Shown here piece by piece: positions 14,157-25,474 of a stretch of DNA of 64,000 bases. A program made the position numbers and the translations under genes. The first letter of the stretch is position 1. Each line of letters begins with the position of its first letter. The DNA is from Steromphala cineraria (Eukaryota > Mollusca > Gastropoda > Trochida > Trochidae), in the NCBI GenBank assembly GCA_916613615.1, contig OU744725.1, forward strand, positions 59,156,575 through 59,220,574. The letters are read 5' to 3'. The notes under the pieces were generated by a model, which saw only the letters and a list, made by a program, of their open reading frames with translations, was not told the DNA's origin and ran no database searches.

Positions 14157-14335
14157 ATGACAATCGATAACACCAAGTGTGAATTGTACACTGATTCATC
14201 ATCAAGGACAAAGACACGTTCTTCAACACGGCCCAGCGCAGTCTCATCGTCTACCAGATCCTGGCTAGAGCAGTGTACGAGGATGTCTGTCTGCCTCCGT
14301 CTCTGGTTGCAGAGAGGATGTCTGTCTGCCTCTGT
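14157..14335 (+). pseudogene. Anoctamin (TMEM16)-like fragment, frameshifted
   Basis: A plus-strand frame reads FIIKDKDTFFNTAQRSLIV, then YQILARAVYED. This matches the conserved dimerisation-domain segment of anoctamins (pattern I-x-DKDTFF-x-x-A-x-R-S-x-I-V-x-x-IL). A TGA lies directly before it, and the plausible upstream residues NTKCELYTD are in another frame, so a one-base shift is likely near 14193-14200. After VYED the similarity stops and a ~35 bp unit (gaggatgtctgtctgcct...) is duplicated. Anoctamins are membrane scramblases or chloride channels. Only about 35 residues are present, isolated between a short inverted-repeat element and a retrotransposon scrap. Confidence 0.5.
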
Positions 14336-14489
14336 CTCTGGTTGCAGAAAGTGATACCAATACTGATGGTTTATAATGATGGACTCAATCTGCTGTGGAC
14401 TGCTGGGTTATTAGTGTCTTCAGCATCTGATAGACTGCTACCCAGTCTCTTATATATATGATTTATTTTTGTGATTTGACTTTTACTTC

Positions 14490-14610
14490 CCAAGTGTGAA
14501 TTTTGGAAGGGCAGACTTAGATCTCTGGAAGAGATTGCCTTACAGTATAAGATCAAAAGCTACCTTCAAATCACAGCTTTGGCATCGCTTTTACACTGCG
14601 ACTTAATTTG
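14490..14610 (+). pseudogene. Reverse-transcriptase C-terminal scrap (LINE)
   Basis: In plus frame the sequence reads DLDLWKRLPYSIRSKATFK, then SQLWHRFYTAT and a stop. The pattern W-(N/K)-x-LP-x-x-IR-x-x-x-x-x-x-FK-x-x-L is the usual C-terminal end of CR1/L2-type retrotransposon ORF2. The intact remnant at 57.5-59 kb has a comparable end (AIWNSLPQHIR ... TFKRILKTFL). Nothing upstream is recognisable. Confidence 0.45.
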
Positions 14611-14630
14611 TTGCTTGTGGTGTGTAAAAC

Positions 14631-14852
14631 TTAAAGGGGGTCTGCAACCCGAATTTTTAACTTCCAGAGTTTGATTAGCAGGGCCCCGAAAGAGTCACAA
14701 ATGCTCGGTAGGGACGGAATCATTTGGTTATGAACCACTTACAGCTGACAGCAAGTACCAAGTTTGTGTCATGTGACCCCCCTTATCCGTCTGGACGCTC
14801 TCATTTACGATGGTCAATTAGGTTTCACAAGCTAGGTTGTTGATTCCCTTAA
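14631..14852. mobile_element. Third TTAA-type element family, copy 1
   Basis: TTAAAGGGGGTCTGCAACCC at the left and GGTTGTTGATTCCCTTAA at the right form imperfect inverted termini with TTAA outside. The interior is nearly identical to 15685-15908. Confidence 0.7.
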
Positions 14853-15276
14853 AATTTTGTCACTGAAATATTTAGAATAATTACTGTGCCTTCATTTATA
14901 TATTTGATTAAAAGGAACCTATTTTCTCCTAATTTTAATATTGAGCTTTCTAGACTTGCCATGAGAATAGTTCATAAACTGTTTAGGGCTTTTATTTGAT
15001 GAGGTTGGAGCGACAGTTTACAATTCATTGATTTGCAATAAAGATGGCGGTATAAAGGGTTATCAAATGCTTTCAGTCCATGTGGATTGATGTCAGTGTT
15101 TATGGGAGTAATTATCATTATTGATCTGGCGCTTGTAACACTGCAAATTGCATCAGTTACAGTTCATTTTGTCCCTTGATTATTTGTACATGGAGGGAAA
15201 TTCAGTGTAATATTATTTTCTCAATATTAAACTAGTGTAACTGATGTGACCATAGTTTACAGTCAAAGTAAATGAA

Positions 15277-15680
15277 GATAGAGCCATTGGCTCTGTAGCT
15301 TATCAGGCTTCATATCAATTTTGCTTCAGGGTGTGGCAAAGGTGGTTCCCCACTTAGTTGGGGCCACAGGCTCACCAAATGTACAATTTAGAATCCTCCT
15401 TATCTTACTTAGGAGTCTGCACACAAACTTTCACCTTTCTAGGCCTTATGCTTCTGGAGAAAAAGATGTAAATAAGTTTTAAGGGTGTAAGCAATCTAGG
15501 TCTCTTGCTTCTGGAGAAGAAGATGAAAATAGTTTTAAGGGCATGGCCTCTGTGGTCCTTATTAGGGGCCTTAGGGTCACCAAAACTATAAATTATAATC
15601 CTCATTATAGTCAAGGAGTATGTACACAAGGTTGCAGCTTTCTGGGCCTTGTGTTTCTGAACAGAAGTCGAAAGTGTACA
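15277..15680. repeat. Dispersed repeat with GAGCCATTGGCTC palindrome, copy 1
   Basis: Starts ATAGAGCCATTGGCTCTGTA and continues with CATCAGGCTTCATATCA, TTAGGAGTCTGCACACAAA and internal repeats of CTTCTGGAGAA(A/G)AAGATG. A related stretch is at 33.35 kb. A family 3 element is inserted at its right end. Confidence 0.6.
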
Positions 15681-15684
15681 AATA

Positions 15685-15908
15685 TTAAAGGGGGTCTGCA
15701 ACCCAAATTTTTAACTTCCAGAGTTTTATTAGCAGGGCCCCGAAAGAGTCATTAATGCTTGGTAGGGACGAAATCATTTGGTTACGAACCGCTTACAGCT
15801 AACAACTAGTACCAAGTTTGTTCATGTGACCACCCCTTACCCGTCTGGACGCTCTCATTAACAATGGTCAATTAGGTTTCACAAGCTAGGTTGTTGATTC
15901 CCTTTTAG
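15685..15908. mobile_element. Third TTAA-type element family, copy 2
   Basis: Direct-orientation copy of 14631-14852, about 1.05 kb downstream, with few substitutions; the right flank is TTTA. Two such close, similar copies suggest a recent insertion or local duplication. Confidence 0.7.
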
Positions 15909-16573
15909 TCGGACGTACGGTTGAGCTAAAAATGCATTGGCAGTTGTTGTTGTGGTGTGTGATAATTACCACTGTGTCACAGTTTATCAAATGAGATACA
16001 ATTATCTTCATCAGAATTCCAGTGATGTGTTACATGGAATTTGGGATATGTGGACAATAATAAGGACTTCATATGAAGCAGTGTTTTTTTCCAAACATAA
16101 TATTGCAATGAAAACACAATTGACAAAATCATATCTTGGAAATGCAATCCTTAGTCACTGAGGACTTTCAATACTATCAACATCATATCAGGAAAACTCA
16201 ACAGAAGGTAGATCATTTCACTCTTTATAAGCAAACATTCAACAGACAGACGCCATGCCAGGCCATAAGCCCATCGGGCCTTACAGACAAGATGAGCTAA
16301 AATGTTAAGAATATAGGTACATTCAGCATTAGGGACTAAGGTTGGTGATATATGTCTGTGACATAGTCGGTGTAAATTGTATCAATAAGCCTGTCAATGG
16401 CCAGTATCTAATTAGAGTAATATCCAGACAATGACAATTGTGCATTGGTTGTAGCTCAGTATATATGGGCTGTGCTGGAGGTGGAATAGTCTCCTTGGGA
16501 TGATCTCAGTAATTGGGCATAAGGCTATCAGACTGTACAAGAAGCTTGGAATTCATCCTCTGAGTCATAATGC

Positions 16574-16935
16574 TTTAAAGGGGCAGTAGCACGTTTATTG
16601 ATAATTTTATATCTTAAAATTTTCACTGATAATTGTGCGTTAATGCTAAATGTATTATTTTGAAAGTGTCAAAAATCTCATGGCACAAGCCAATCAGCCA
16701 TAGTCAGAGGACAAAGTATGAAGTTTCACATAAATCCATTGGCGGCCATTTTGTGTGAACACCTTTAATTCATTTTGTGTAAGAAAAAGGAATCGCATGG
16801 CTAAACTTTAGATTTTATATTTGAATTATTAATCCTCCATTTAGTTTCAATACATTTTTGTTCAATTGGAACCATTAATTTTCATTTTCTGACATCACCG
16901 TACATTCCCCCTCAAAATGGCTACTGCCCCTTTAA
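16574..16935. mobile_element. TTAA-flanked inverted-repeat element (family 1)
   Basis: Complete copy; the right inner terminus is altered (AAAATGGCTACTG instead of AAAACGTGCTACTG), and TTAA is kept on both sides. Confidence 0.83.
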
Positions 16936-17574
16936 TATGTGAATATGGCTGCTTAAGAAAATTTACCATTGAGCTTGCTTCAAATACTTACAAAATTATG
17001 AAAAATGTAAGCTGTCGTGTCGTGGGATGCAAGGTTTTTACATTGTTCAAATGCTTACAGAATCATTTTAATTCTGCAAGGACTCACAAGCTATTGTGCC
17101 AGAGTCCCTGAACTCAGTAGGTCATATCTGTAGATTGATTACTGGTTGCTTTTTATATTAGTTATCATAATTTTTCATTTTTCAGCTTCATTAGTAAAAC
17201 TACCATTATGTTTTTTAATATGAGTAAAAATACAGAAAAAGATTATTTTTAATTATCCATGTTGATGGTAGACTTTTAAAAGAGTTTAAAAGAACGTTAG
17301 GTAGATGAGTTATGTCCCTAGAGCAAAATCAAATTATAATTTTAGTGCATGGTTAATAAACATAAATCTAAAATGATTTAAACAATTAATTATACAAAAA
17401 AGCTGATTATCATTTCTATGTAAAACCAAACAACCAAAACACTCTGAAATACCAGAAGAAAAAGAGATATGTTATGTATATGTATAAAGCTTTATGTCAA
17501 GAAGCCTGAGAGCCCTTGTCCAAAATAAAGCTAAAAGGTGAAAATAGTGAATGTGCTCAAAGTGGCCGATTTAC

Positions 17575-17760
17575 CTGGCATTTTCGGTGCAATCGAACGA
17601 CCTACACCTGAGGTTGCTAGAGAGGGGTCATGACCTTTGTCCTCAAAGCCGATTGGTTGGAGATGGGGTTGAGGGGGTTGGGGTTCTGGTTGGGCTATAA
17701 CCTCAACCGGTTGAACATTTACAGGGTCGGGTTCAAATGTTGGGTTTACATGACCAGTCT
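17575..17760 (-). CDS. Third coding exon, PIGFE-repeat proline-rich protein
   Basis: A 186 bp minus-strand exon of phase 1-1. The acceptor follows a long pyrimidine tract and TGTTGTTAAG (first base 17760); the donor is CCAG|GTAAAT (last base 17575). It continues the frame as ETGHVNPTFEPDPVNVQP, a Pro/Gln/Glu-rich stretch, PHLQPIGFEDKGHDPS and a basic end GVGRSIAPKMPG. It contains the third PIGFE copy, preceded by a looser proline context than in the first two exons. No enzyme domain is visible. The composition suggests a flexible linker or a scaffold with a repeated short linear motif. Phase and motif agreement make the exon convincing; its role is unknown. Confidence 0.6.
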
Positions 17761-19071
17761 CTTAACAACAGGATAAAAGAAATAATAACCGAGTCAAAAC
17801 ACATGCATGTCCAAATAACTCTTTAACTAAAATCTTTGAATTAAAAAGTAATACAATTTAATGAAACTGTAACAAGAACTGATTGAGACAACAAAACTGA
17901 TAAAGAACTTCAAATCAAACTTTGCTTACCCCCCTGCTTAAAATATCTTTTTTGAAGGAAAACTTTTACTGTTCAGAAAACAGATAGTGTAAAATGCCTT
18001 TTTCTATTTGGAATGTGACACACCCGGTATTCAAAAATATGATTGTCAAAATTATTGAAAAAGTAGTCTTCATCAACTAAATGTTACAATAAAAATATTA
18101 TCATTAACAAGTTGTAACATATTTTTTTAATCAGAAGATTTTTAGCAAAATGTCAAACAAGAGTGATGCTTATCTTAGACTAGATCATCAAACAATCAAA
18201 TAAACCCAAAACAAATAAAATTCTTTGCAAAATTCTCAACTACGAAACTTTCAACATTTGACTTCTCACCCAAATCATCCATCCATGCTGGGAACTTTAT
18301 ATGAGGGTAGAGATTTCCTCTAACTGAGAACACATTGCAACACCTTGTCATATTGTTTCGTTGCATGTGTCATAATCATCTTATGCAGAGATAAATCAGT
18401 TAATTCATGATAATAAAAAAAATTAATTCCTACACAGAATTAATCTGAATTAAGTCACTATGCACACAAATATTTTTCAGATGTCTTCTTATAGTTTTTT
18501 TTCTGCCACACTCAACTACATTTTAATATCAGTATTTTCAAAAAAATGTTTTAAAATCGCATGAATATATATCAAAAATGATCAAATTGATTATTTTTGG
18601 ACAAAATATTTTATCATCATGTTATTTTTTTTTTTCACAAAATGCAATTGTTTTAAATTATTGATGGTAATGCATGTAATAGTCAAAAAAAGGGAATTGA
18701 TTTTCCAAATACTGTCTGGTATTTTTAGCAATTATCATCTAGTACTTACATCAATGACATAATTAGTATGAATTATGTTTCACATTCAAACACTGTCCTC
18801 CATGCATATATATATATATATATATATATCACAAGCACACAATTGCATGACAGACTTAAACATATACAGTTGATAAAGAGATATGTATATTAATAGAATC
18901 GGTAGCATTTCATTCAATCATATCCTCAATCAGCAATATGTTTAGAATATATTCTAAAAGTAATTTCAAATCCAATGTAATCAACTGCATTTCATTTTTA
19001 AAAATCAACAATCATTTTAACAAAGTAAGAACTGGGTTTTCTCTGCCTTTGAAAATTACATAAAGCTGAGG
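17761..19071. other. Intron between third and second coding exons
   Basis: AT-rich, with (AT)n at 18808-18829. The pyrimidine tract of the 17.6 kb exon acceptor lies at its left edge. Nothing else recognised. Confidence 0.5.
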
Positions 19072-19345
19072 TATAAGGGACAGTGGCACATTTTTGAAAA
19101 TATTTCATTTTTGATTTTTCACTGATAATTATACGTAAATGCTAAATGTATAACTTTGATAGTGTGAAAAATCTCATTACACAAACCAATCATCCATAGC
19201 CAGAGAACAAATTTCAAAGAATCACATAAAATCCATTGGCAACCATTTTTTGTGAACACCTTTAATTCATTTTGTGTAACAAAAGGAATCTCATGGCTGA
19301 ACTTTACATTATATATTATATTATATTTTATCTTTTACTGCTAAG
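19072..19345. mobile_element. Family 1 element, right part missing
   Basis: Starts AGGGACAGTGGCACATTTTTG and follows the family through the TTCACTGATAATT and CTCATGGCTGAACTTTA blocks. It then dissolves into AT-rich sequence without a right terminus. Confidence 0.7.
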
Positions 19346-19564
19346 ATCTGCTTAAAGAAAAAACATCAAACAGTCAAATCACTTTTCAAACTTAACCCTA
19401 AATGTAATTCACCAGGAATTGTAATATACAAGAGCTAAGATTATCGGTCTGCCCAAAGAAGAAACATCAAACAGCTAAATCACTGTTCAAAACTCTGTTC
19501 ACACTACCCAAGCTCTAAATGTACTCTACATTCACTATAAATGTTACGATTTTAAGACACCGAC

Positions 19565-19651
19565 CTGCTCCCTCGAAGCCAATGGGGGGCGGCTGCTCCA
19601 TGGGTACCCCTCCGTTGTCGTATCCAGCAGGTGGCGGTACTGGACTCACTC
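19565..19651 (-). CDS. Second coding exon, PIGFE-repeat proline-rich protein
   Basis: An 87 bp minus-strand exon of phase 1-1, bounded by acceptor TTTTGTAG (first base 19651) and donor GCAG|GTCGGT (last base 19565). Joined to the 42.6 kb exon it reads RVSPVPPPAGYDNGG, VPMEQPPPIGFEGA without a stop. The order RVS - PPPA - GGVP - PPPIGFE parallels the preceding exon, as expected for a duplicated exon. It is a GC-rich island in AT-rich intron. The donor is weak beyond the GT, so the 3' boundary is slightly uncertain. A symmetric phase means it can be skipped without changing frame. Function unknown. Confidence 0.58.
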
Positions 19652-19689
19652 CTACAAAATGAAATCAGGGTAAGAAAAATGTTCGGAGT

Positions 19690-19840
19690 AAAATAGATTA
19701 CTGTATGTAGATGTACAGCTTATGTGGTGAAAGAACTGTCACAGATGTTGCTTAAGAATTGTGTATTGTCATGTTAAGTATCTCTAGAGGCCAATGAGAG
19801 ATCAAATGATCCCTTTCAAGAAAATCATAAATAGTATTTT
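19690..19840. repeat. Segment duplicated in inverted orientation at 26.43 kb
   Basis: It shares about 110 bp (AGAACTGTCACAGATGT..., TAAGTATCTCTAGAGGCCAA, GAGATCAAATGATCCCTTT) with the complement of 26425-26560. Both copies lie beside a family 1 TTAA element. Confidence 0.8.
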
Positions 19841-19854
19841 TATTTGAAGGTTTT

Positions 19855-20032
19855 TATAGGGGCAGTGGCACGTTTTTTGAAAATTTTATATTTTTAAATT
19901 TTTTCACTGATAATTGTATGTCAATGCTAAATGTACTATTTTGATTATTTTGATCTCATTACACAAACCAATCATCCATAGTCAGAGTACAAATATAAAG
20001 ATTCACATAAAGTCCCTTGGGTGGCCATTTTA
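19855..20032. mobile_element. Family 1 element, right half missing
   Basis: The left terminus GGGGCAGTGGCACGTTTTTTG and about 175 bp of interior end abruptly at the GTGGCCATTTT block. This copy and the next complete copy at 26.05 kb share a flanking segment in inverted orientation. Confidence 0.7.
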
Positions 20033-20215
20033 ATGTCTTACAATCAATATATGTATAGAATCAGGGCTTGAACTCCTCAGAACCCCAATCCACAAGTACA
20101 ATATATGAAAACTAATATTGCAATAGGTATAAAAACTCAATAGGACAGTTACCCCCATACAAATGCAGAAACATAACAGAATTTGAGAGAGCTACAATCT
20201 TACTTTTTAAAACTC

Positions 20216-20541
20216 ATAATAATAAAAATAATAAGTCCACTTATAATACGTATATATCCCTCTGCTACGCATGCAGTAGCTTCAGCGCTACATATTAATA
20301 CCTTGACGGAATTGTACTATCGGTGATGCCAAAGGCGCAGTGAATCTACGTACACTCATTATTTCAGGTACCTATTTATACAGCTTGGTTGACCGAGTGC
20401 AATGTGGATAAAGTGCCTTGCCCAGGGACACATCACAGAATGAGACCCAGATCACAAATTTTTGGTGTCTCCAATGGGATTTGAACCCAGGTCTCTGGCG
20501 TGAGAGGTCAGCAAGCTAACCACTACACCACTGTGCTCCAC
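20216..20541 (-). mobile_element. tRNA-derived SINE, copy 1
   Basis: On the minus strand the head is AGTGGTGTAGTGGTTAGC (A-box) followed by GGTTCAAATCC (B-box). A body with CCTGGGCAAGGCACTTTAT(CC) and a tail with GCGCT near an AT-rich repeat follow. The body is of the kind conserved in invertebrate SINEs. The 3' part is less certain. Confidence 0.75.
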
Positions 20542-20905
20542 ATCAATGACAAGTTTGTGTATTTCTTTAGTGTCATGTTATCTAACAGATTAAGAAACAT
20601 TTATTCCATCACAAATGTTCAATTATATCAACAACAAAAACCCACTGCTACAATCTTACTTTTGAAAACTCATCAATGACATGTTTGTGTATTTCTTTAG
20701 TGTCATGTTATCTAACAGATTAAGAAACATTTATTCCAACAACAAATGTTCAACAATATCAACAAAAAAAAACAACACTGCTACCAACCATCTTACTTTT
20801 GAAAACTTATCAATGACATGTTTGTGTATTTCTTTAGTGTCAGGTAAACTAACAGATTCAGGTTAAAAATATATTTCAAAAACAGCACTGCTACAACCTT
20901 CAAGA
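20541..20905. repeat. Three tandem units of ~130 bp next to a SINE
   Basis: ATCAATGACA(A/T)GTTTGTGTATT recurs at about 20543, 20671 and 20809, followed in each by TCTTTAGTGTCA. The array starts exactly where the SINE head ends. Confidence 0.8.
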
Positions 20906-21465
20906 AATCAAAAGAAACTTTATAGACTTGTTCATCAACAGGGTTCAAACCAACATTATCAATACACTATTCATTGGGATTACTGCACTTCTTTAGCACA
21001 AGGCAAACCTATTCAAGCTAACCAAACATGTCTTCTTGGTCATGTCATCTTTAAATTTAACTACTATGAACTAGTTTGAAGATTTTTGGCCCTGATTTTA
21101 ATAGCCAAGGTCAAACAGACAATAAATGAAACCGTATCATTTTAACTTTTACTTTCTGTAAAATCACATTTATATTGTTTTGTTTTTCGAAAAAAATTAG
21201 ACGGAAATTGTTCTTTTAAAATGTTCAATACATTGGATATTTTCAGAAGCGTACTTATTCGTATCATCAGTGTGTATGATAGACTGGAAACCTGAAAATT
21301 AATTGGTCAATTCCTTAGGGGAAGTTAAGTTACCAGTCTCGACCAAAAATTAACCAGTCCTGGAAAAAAGTAGCCAGTTTAAGGACTGACGGACGGGTTG
21401 TATTTTAAACACTGGTTTCATGTTGTTTACTCAGTTGACGTGATATAAAACAAAACACAACTTAC

Positions 21466-21478
21466 TATTAGAAGTCAT
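21466..21478 (-). other. Candidate alternative first exon end (ATG to donor)
   Basis: On the minus strand an ATG at 21478-21476 is followed by three codons and one base before donor ATA|GTAAGT (last base 21466). It is phase 1 and therefore compatible with the 19651 acceptor, giving M-T-S-N then RVSP. An overlapping upstream ATG gives a 4-codon uORF. GTAAGT is common by chance, so this is weak. Confidence 0.15.
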
Positions 21479-22032
21479 ATCTGCTCCATGTTAGTCTGTA
21501 CTCCAGTAACACATTTACAGTGACTCCGTGGTATGCGTAGTGTTGTTATATTGTATGGATACCAACAGGCCTAACACTCTTTGGTCATTCTGATAAGAAC
21601 AACTTTCATATGGTATTCATATCGACAACACAGGCCTTTCAGTTCAATATTATGGTTATACGTCAATCATGTATACAGCATGCTTGTCATTGTATAACCC
21701 AGGCTTTCAGTTCAACATGGATATATATTCAATGTATACAAAACACTTATTGTTGTACAATATCATACAATCACAGTTGACTTTTTTATTGTTGACACTT
21801 TTCATTTGGTTCGTAGAAATTGCTTTTGCCTTTTGCCGTTTGAATGTATTCTATACTTGTACATAAATAAACCTTTTTCAAAATATAATTTGAATATCCA
21901 TCAAAAAAGTTCACCCTGTACCGTTTAATTAAGTCATAAACCATGGCACATCAATTTCAATGACAGTTTAAACAATGAATAAAGCACATGTTTCAATATA
22001 TTTCAAGTTTTATCAAAAGCCTTATGACTTAC

Positions 22033-22042
22033 CTGTCCCCAT
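22033..22042 (-). other. Candidate alternative first exon end (ATG to strong donor)
   Basis: On the minus strand ATG-GGG-ACA-G is followed by a perfect donor, ACAG|GTAAGT (last base 22033). It is phase 1 and would join the 19651 acceptor in frame, about 2.4 kb downstream. The Kozak -3 position is T, which is unfavourable. One of only two ACAG|GTAAGT sites I noticed on this strand. Confidence 0.22.
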
Positions 22043-22229
22043 GAACTACCAAGCTTTCAATTGTTCAAAAGATTAAAAAGTTCATTGAACAGCGCACTGA
22101 CAACAAAATAAACATGACAAAATGTCAATATAAAATGTAATACTTCCAACACAAGTGAAAAGTGGATGTTCCAGAGATATTAGATCTCCATATTAGTTGA
22201 GTATATTGCAACTATTGAAATTGTAAATT

Positions 22230-23075
22230 TCCAACAAGATGAAAATTTTCATCACAAAGTTCAAACAAAAGCAAATGTTCCAATAATGTATCTAAAAATT
22301 GGTTGAAAATAAACATTCCAACTATTAAAAGGTTTTCAACAAGATGTAGTTTTCCATCACTATGTCACAATCCCAAGAAAATTAATGTTGAATCTCCATT
22401 TTGGTTGAAAATATTGCCAAGTTGAAAAGTGTCTAAAAGGAGGTAAATTTCCATCACAATGTCATAGTCTATATAGAAGTAAACAATGGTTGATCCAGTG
22501 GTATTGTATCCTCATATTCTATCTTCATATTGGTTGAAAAGGTTGCAACTATTGAAATTGTAAAATTTCAACAAGATATAAATTCCATCACAATGTCATA
22601 GTTCCAGAAGAAGTAAACAGTGGTTGATCCAGTGATTTTATCTCTTCATATGATTGAAATCATAGCAACTATCAAAACTGACAAATTTCCAACAAGATGA
22701 AAATTTCCATCACAATGTCATAGTAGCAGAAGTAAACAGTGGTTGATCCTGTGATATTGTATCTTCATATGATTGAAATCATAGCACCTATCGAAATTGA
22801 CAAATTTCCTACAAGATGAAAATTTCCATCACAATGTCATAGTAGCAGAAGTAAACAGTGGTTGATCCAATGAAAGATTATCTCTTCATATGATTGAAAT
22901 CATAGCAACTATCAAAACTGACAAATTTCCAACAAGATGAAAATTTCCATCACATAGTCATAGTAGCAGAAGTGAACAGTGGTTGATCCAGTGATATTGT
23001 ATCTTCATATGATCGAAATCATAGCAACTATCGAAATTGACAAATTTCCAACAAGATGACTTCCATCACAATGTC
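22230..23075. repeat. Tandem array, ~120 bp unit, about 7-8 copies
   Basis: CAACAAGATGAAAATTTCCATCAC-type blocks recur at about 22231, 22336, 22570, 22691, 22811, 22930 and 23049; the last five are 119-121 bp apart. Units include GTAAACAGTGGTTGATCCAG and TCATATGATTGAAATCATAG, itself a perfect short palindrome (ATGATTGAAATCAT). The left units are more diverged. Confidence 0.9.
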
Positions 23076-23112
23076 ATGGTCCAACAGGCAACAGCACTGG
23101 AATGCTATTTAC

Positions 23113-23420
23113 CTACGTGTGTACATCCCATGACACCTGCATCGTTAAGTATCAAGACAATACACCTGTACACGCCCTTTGTTTGTCTCCATCATCGATC
23201 AAGTGGGACTACGGAATATTTGTCAGTTTCCAGGTTACCATATTTGCTGAAAAAACTCCCTCTGGTGGTCAATACTTCCTATCTGGCATCTCAATATGAT
23301 TCCATTTAAACTTTAATGATTGACATGCATTGTGACGTAACAGAGAAATTTACATCTTTGTTTGTTCTGTGAAGCTGAAGGTCGTTCTTTCACACTTCAC
23401 AGAGAAACTGATATTTGGGT
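23113..23420 (-). promoter_or_regulatory. Candidate promoter and first exon with CRE-like site
   Basis: This stretch is less AT-rich than its flanks and lies just beyond the 120 bp tandem array. On the minus strand TTACGTCA (a cAMP-response-element-like half-palindrome) occurs near 23329-23336. Further down, ATG-GGA-TGT-ACA-CAC-GTA-G meets donor GTAG|GTAAAT (last base 23113) in phase 1. The composition, motif and donor together are suggestive only. Confidence 0.18.
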
Positions 23421-24313
23421 TCTGCTCTGTCTGTCAATAACAAATCAATGAATCATTGGAAACGTTGTTGAATTTCAATGACAACTTTCATCAAAAAAAG
23501 TTTGATATTACGTTCACAGCATTTAACGCTAACTTAAAAAGGTTCCAGGCAACAATGAAACCTAAAAATATTATTGACTCACATTTGAGAACACTTGACA
23601 CCTAAATACTTAACTGGCAATTGACTTACAAAACTGATTCAAACATTCATTCCTCAATATCTTCAATAAAAACAGATTATTACCGGTAACCAAAGAAATG
23701 TGTCGCATGACTTTTACCAAACGAGTGTGAATTTTTTTTTAGGGTGATAATACCGTTACTACCGATATAATTCCATTTATTCTCTTAAAACTATTAATAA
23801 CACAACCCGTTGCCCCTGTGAAAGCCAGATACAATCTGGTCACAAACTATTCTACAAGAATCGTTGCTAGACAAAATTTATCTATGCACATGTGCTCAAA
23901 TTGAAAATATGTCACTACTTATTTTCTACCATATGGCTAATAAACATATTTACTATACCAATTGCTAATTGATATCATGAATTGAAAAACATCTTGATTG
24001 GATGTTAATGTTTTTTTTATGAACTGAATTCTTTGTTTGGATATAACATACTTCTCTTTTTGTTTAAGTTTACAAAGGTTTTCTTATCAGGGTTTTAATA
24101 CTTATCAGTAGGGACGTGATCCCCTGTCATTGCATTCCCCTTTCTCCCAGATACCTACATGATAGGTATATACACTTACTTCCTTGCTATGCCTTTAAAT
24201 ACATGCTGACATCATTCAAGTTTGATAGTTGCCAAGCACATTTTCCTTAAACAATAATCCACTGTAAAAGGAAACATTTTGAAAAAAAAAAGTAGAGCTG
24301 AGATAATTTAAAC
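23421..24313. other. AT-rich intron, nothing recognised
   Basis: No repeat family, RNA gene or convincing exon seen. Confidence 0.5.
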
Positions 24314-24600
24314 TACGTACAATGATACTTTTAGCTTTTCAACGTGTTTAGATTGTTACGCTTAATCAAGTATGTAAAGAGTCATGCAATCAGTATTCGG
24401 ATGTAGGAATTCGGATACATGTATGTACAACGATACTTTTAGCTTTTCAAAGTGTTTAGATTGTTACGCTTAATCAAGTATGTACAGAGTCATGCAATCA
24501 GTATTCGGATACATGTATGTACAATGATACTTTTAGCTTTTCAAAGTGTTTAGATTGTTACCCTTAATCAAGTATATACAGAGTCATGCAATCAGTATTT
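24314..24600. repeat. Three tandem units of ~95-107 bp
   Basis: TGTACAA(T/C)GATACTTTTAGC recurs at about 24318, 24425 and 24519 with GAGTCATGCAATCAGTATT in each unit. Confidence 0.85.
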
Positions 24601-25474
24601 GGACTGTGACGTTTTTTCCATAGACCATCAGATCCTGTACATTTGTTGCATATTTTTAACAAATCACCTCAGATACATCCTCATAATGTTTCATCTATTA
24701 TCTTAGAATGACAGCAATTAAATCATATTATGTACGTAGTTGTGAATTCATTTATAATGTTGATCAATGGGATTCGTTTTCAATTTTTTTACATACATCT
24801 GTAAATCTGGCGGCATTAAAGACATTCATCAGATAAATAAACAGAAATTATGAACTTCAAGCTGAGATGATTTCCATTCAACATGCAAAGTTATACAGCT
24901 ATTCAACACAAACTTTTTTCATAAAAATTATTCAAGCTACACTAATCTAACATGCAAGTCGATGGAAAATACATCCCTGTCCGAATACTTTTGCAGTATT
25001 ACTGCTGGAAAAAAGCCTTGACAACATTGTTTGGTCTAGTCTGGGCTAAAACCTGCGAGTACAAGGAAGTAATGAAATATAGGTGGCACAAATATGATAT
25101 AAATTGTTACCAACTATTTCCGCTTATCTGTTGATAAAACATAATTAAATCGATTTAATTCTCAATAACTTATCAAATTGTTACACTAGTATAATTAATT
25201 GTGATTAATCTTATCAATAGAAACCAGAAAGTTCAACAGTTCATATTGACGTTTTTCTATTTTGGTTACACAACAAGGAAGTGAAAAAGTTCTCATTTAG
25301 ACCCTAGCTGTTCATGTGATACAATGAGATATACATTACTTATGTTGAAATGTACACTATAGAATAAGTGTTATTTCCTCATTGCGGTATCATAGAACTT
25401 ACTTAACAATGTTATTGTTTTAAGTTTGGGAGAAAGAAAATTTTTTTCACAATTGTTTCATATTAATTTAACAG

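Noticed and set aside
23037..23309. 90-codon plus-strand frame
   Set aside because: It starts in the 120 bp array and overlaps the stretch better explained as minus-strand promoter or exon; no domain.
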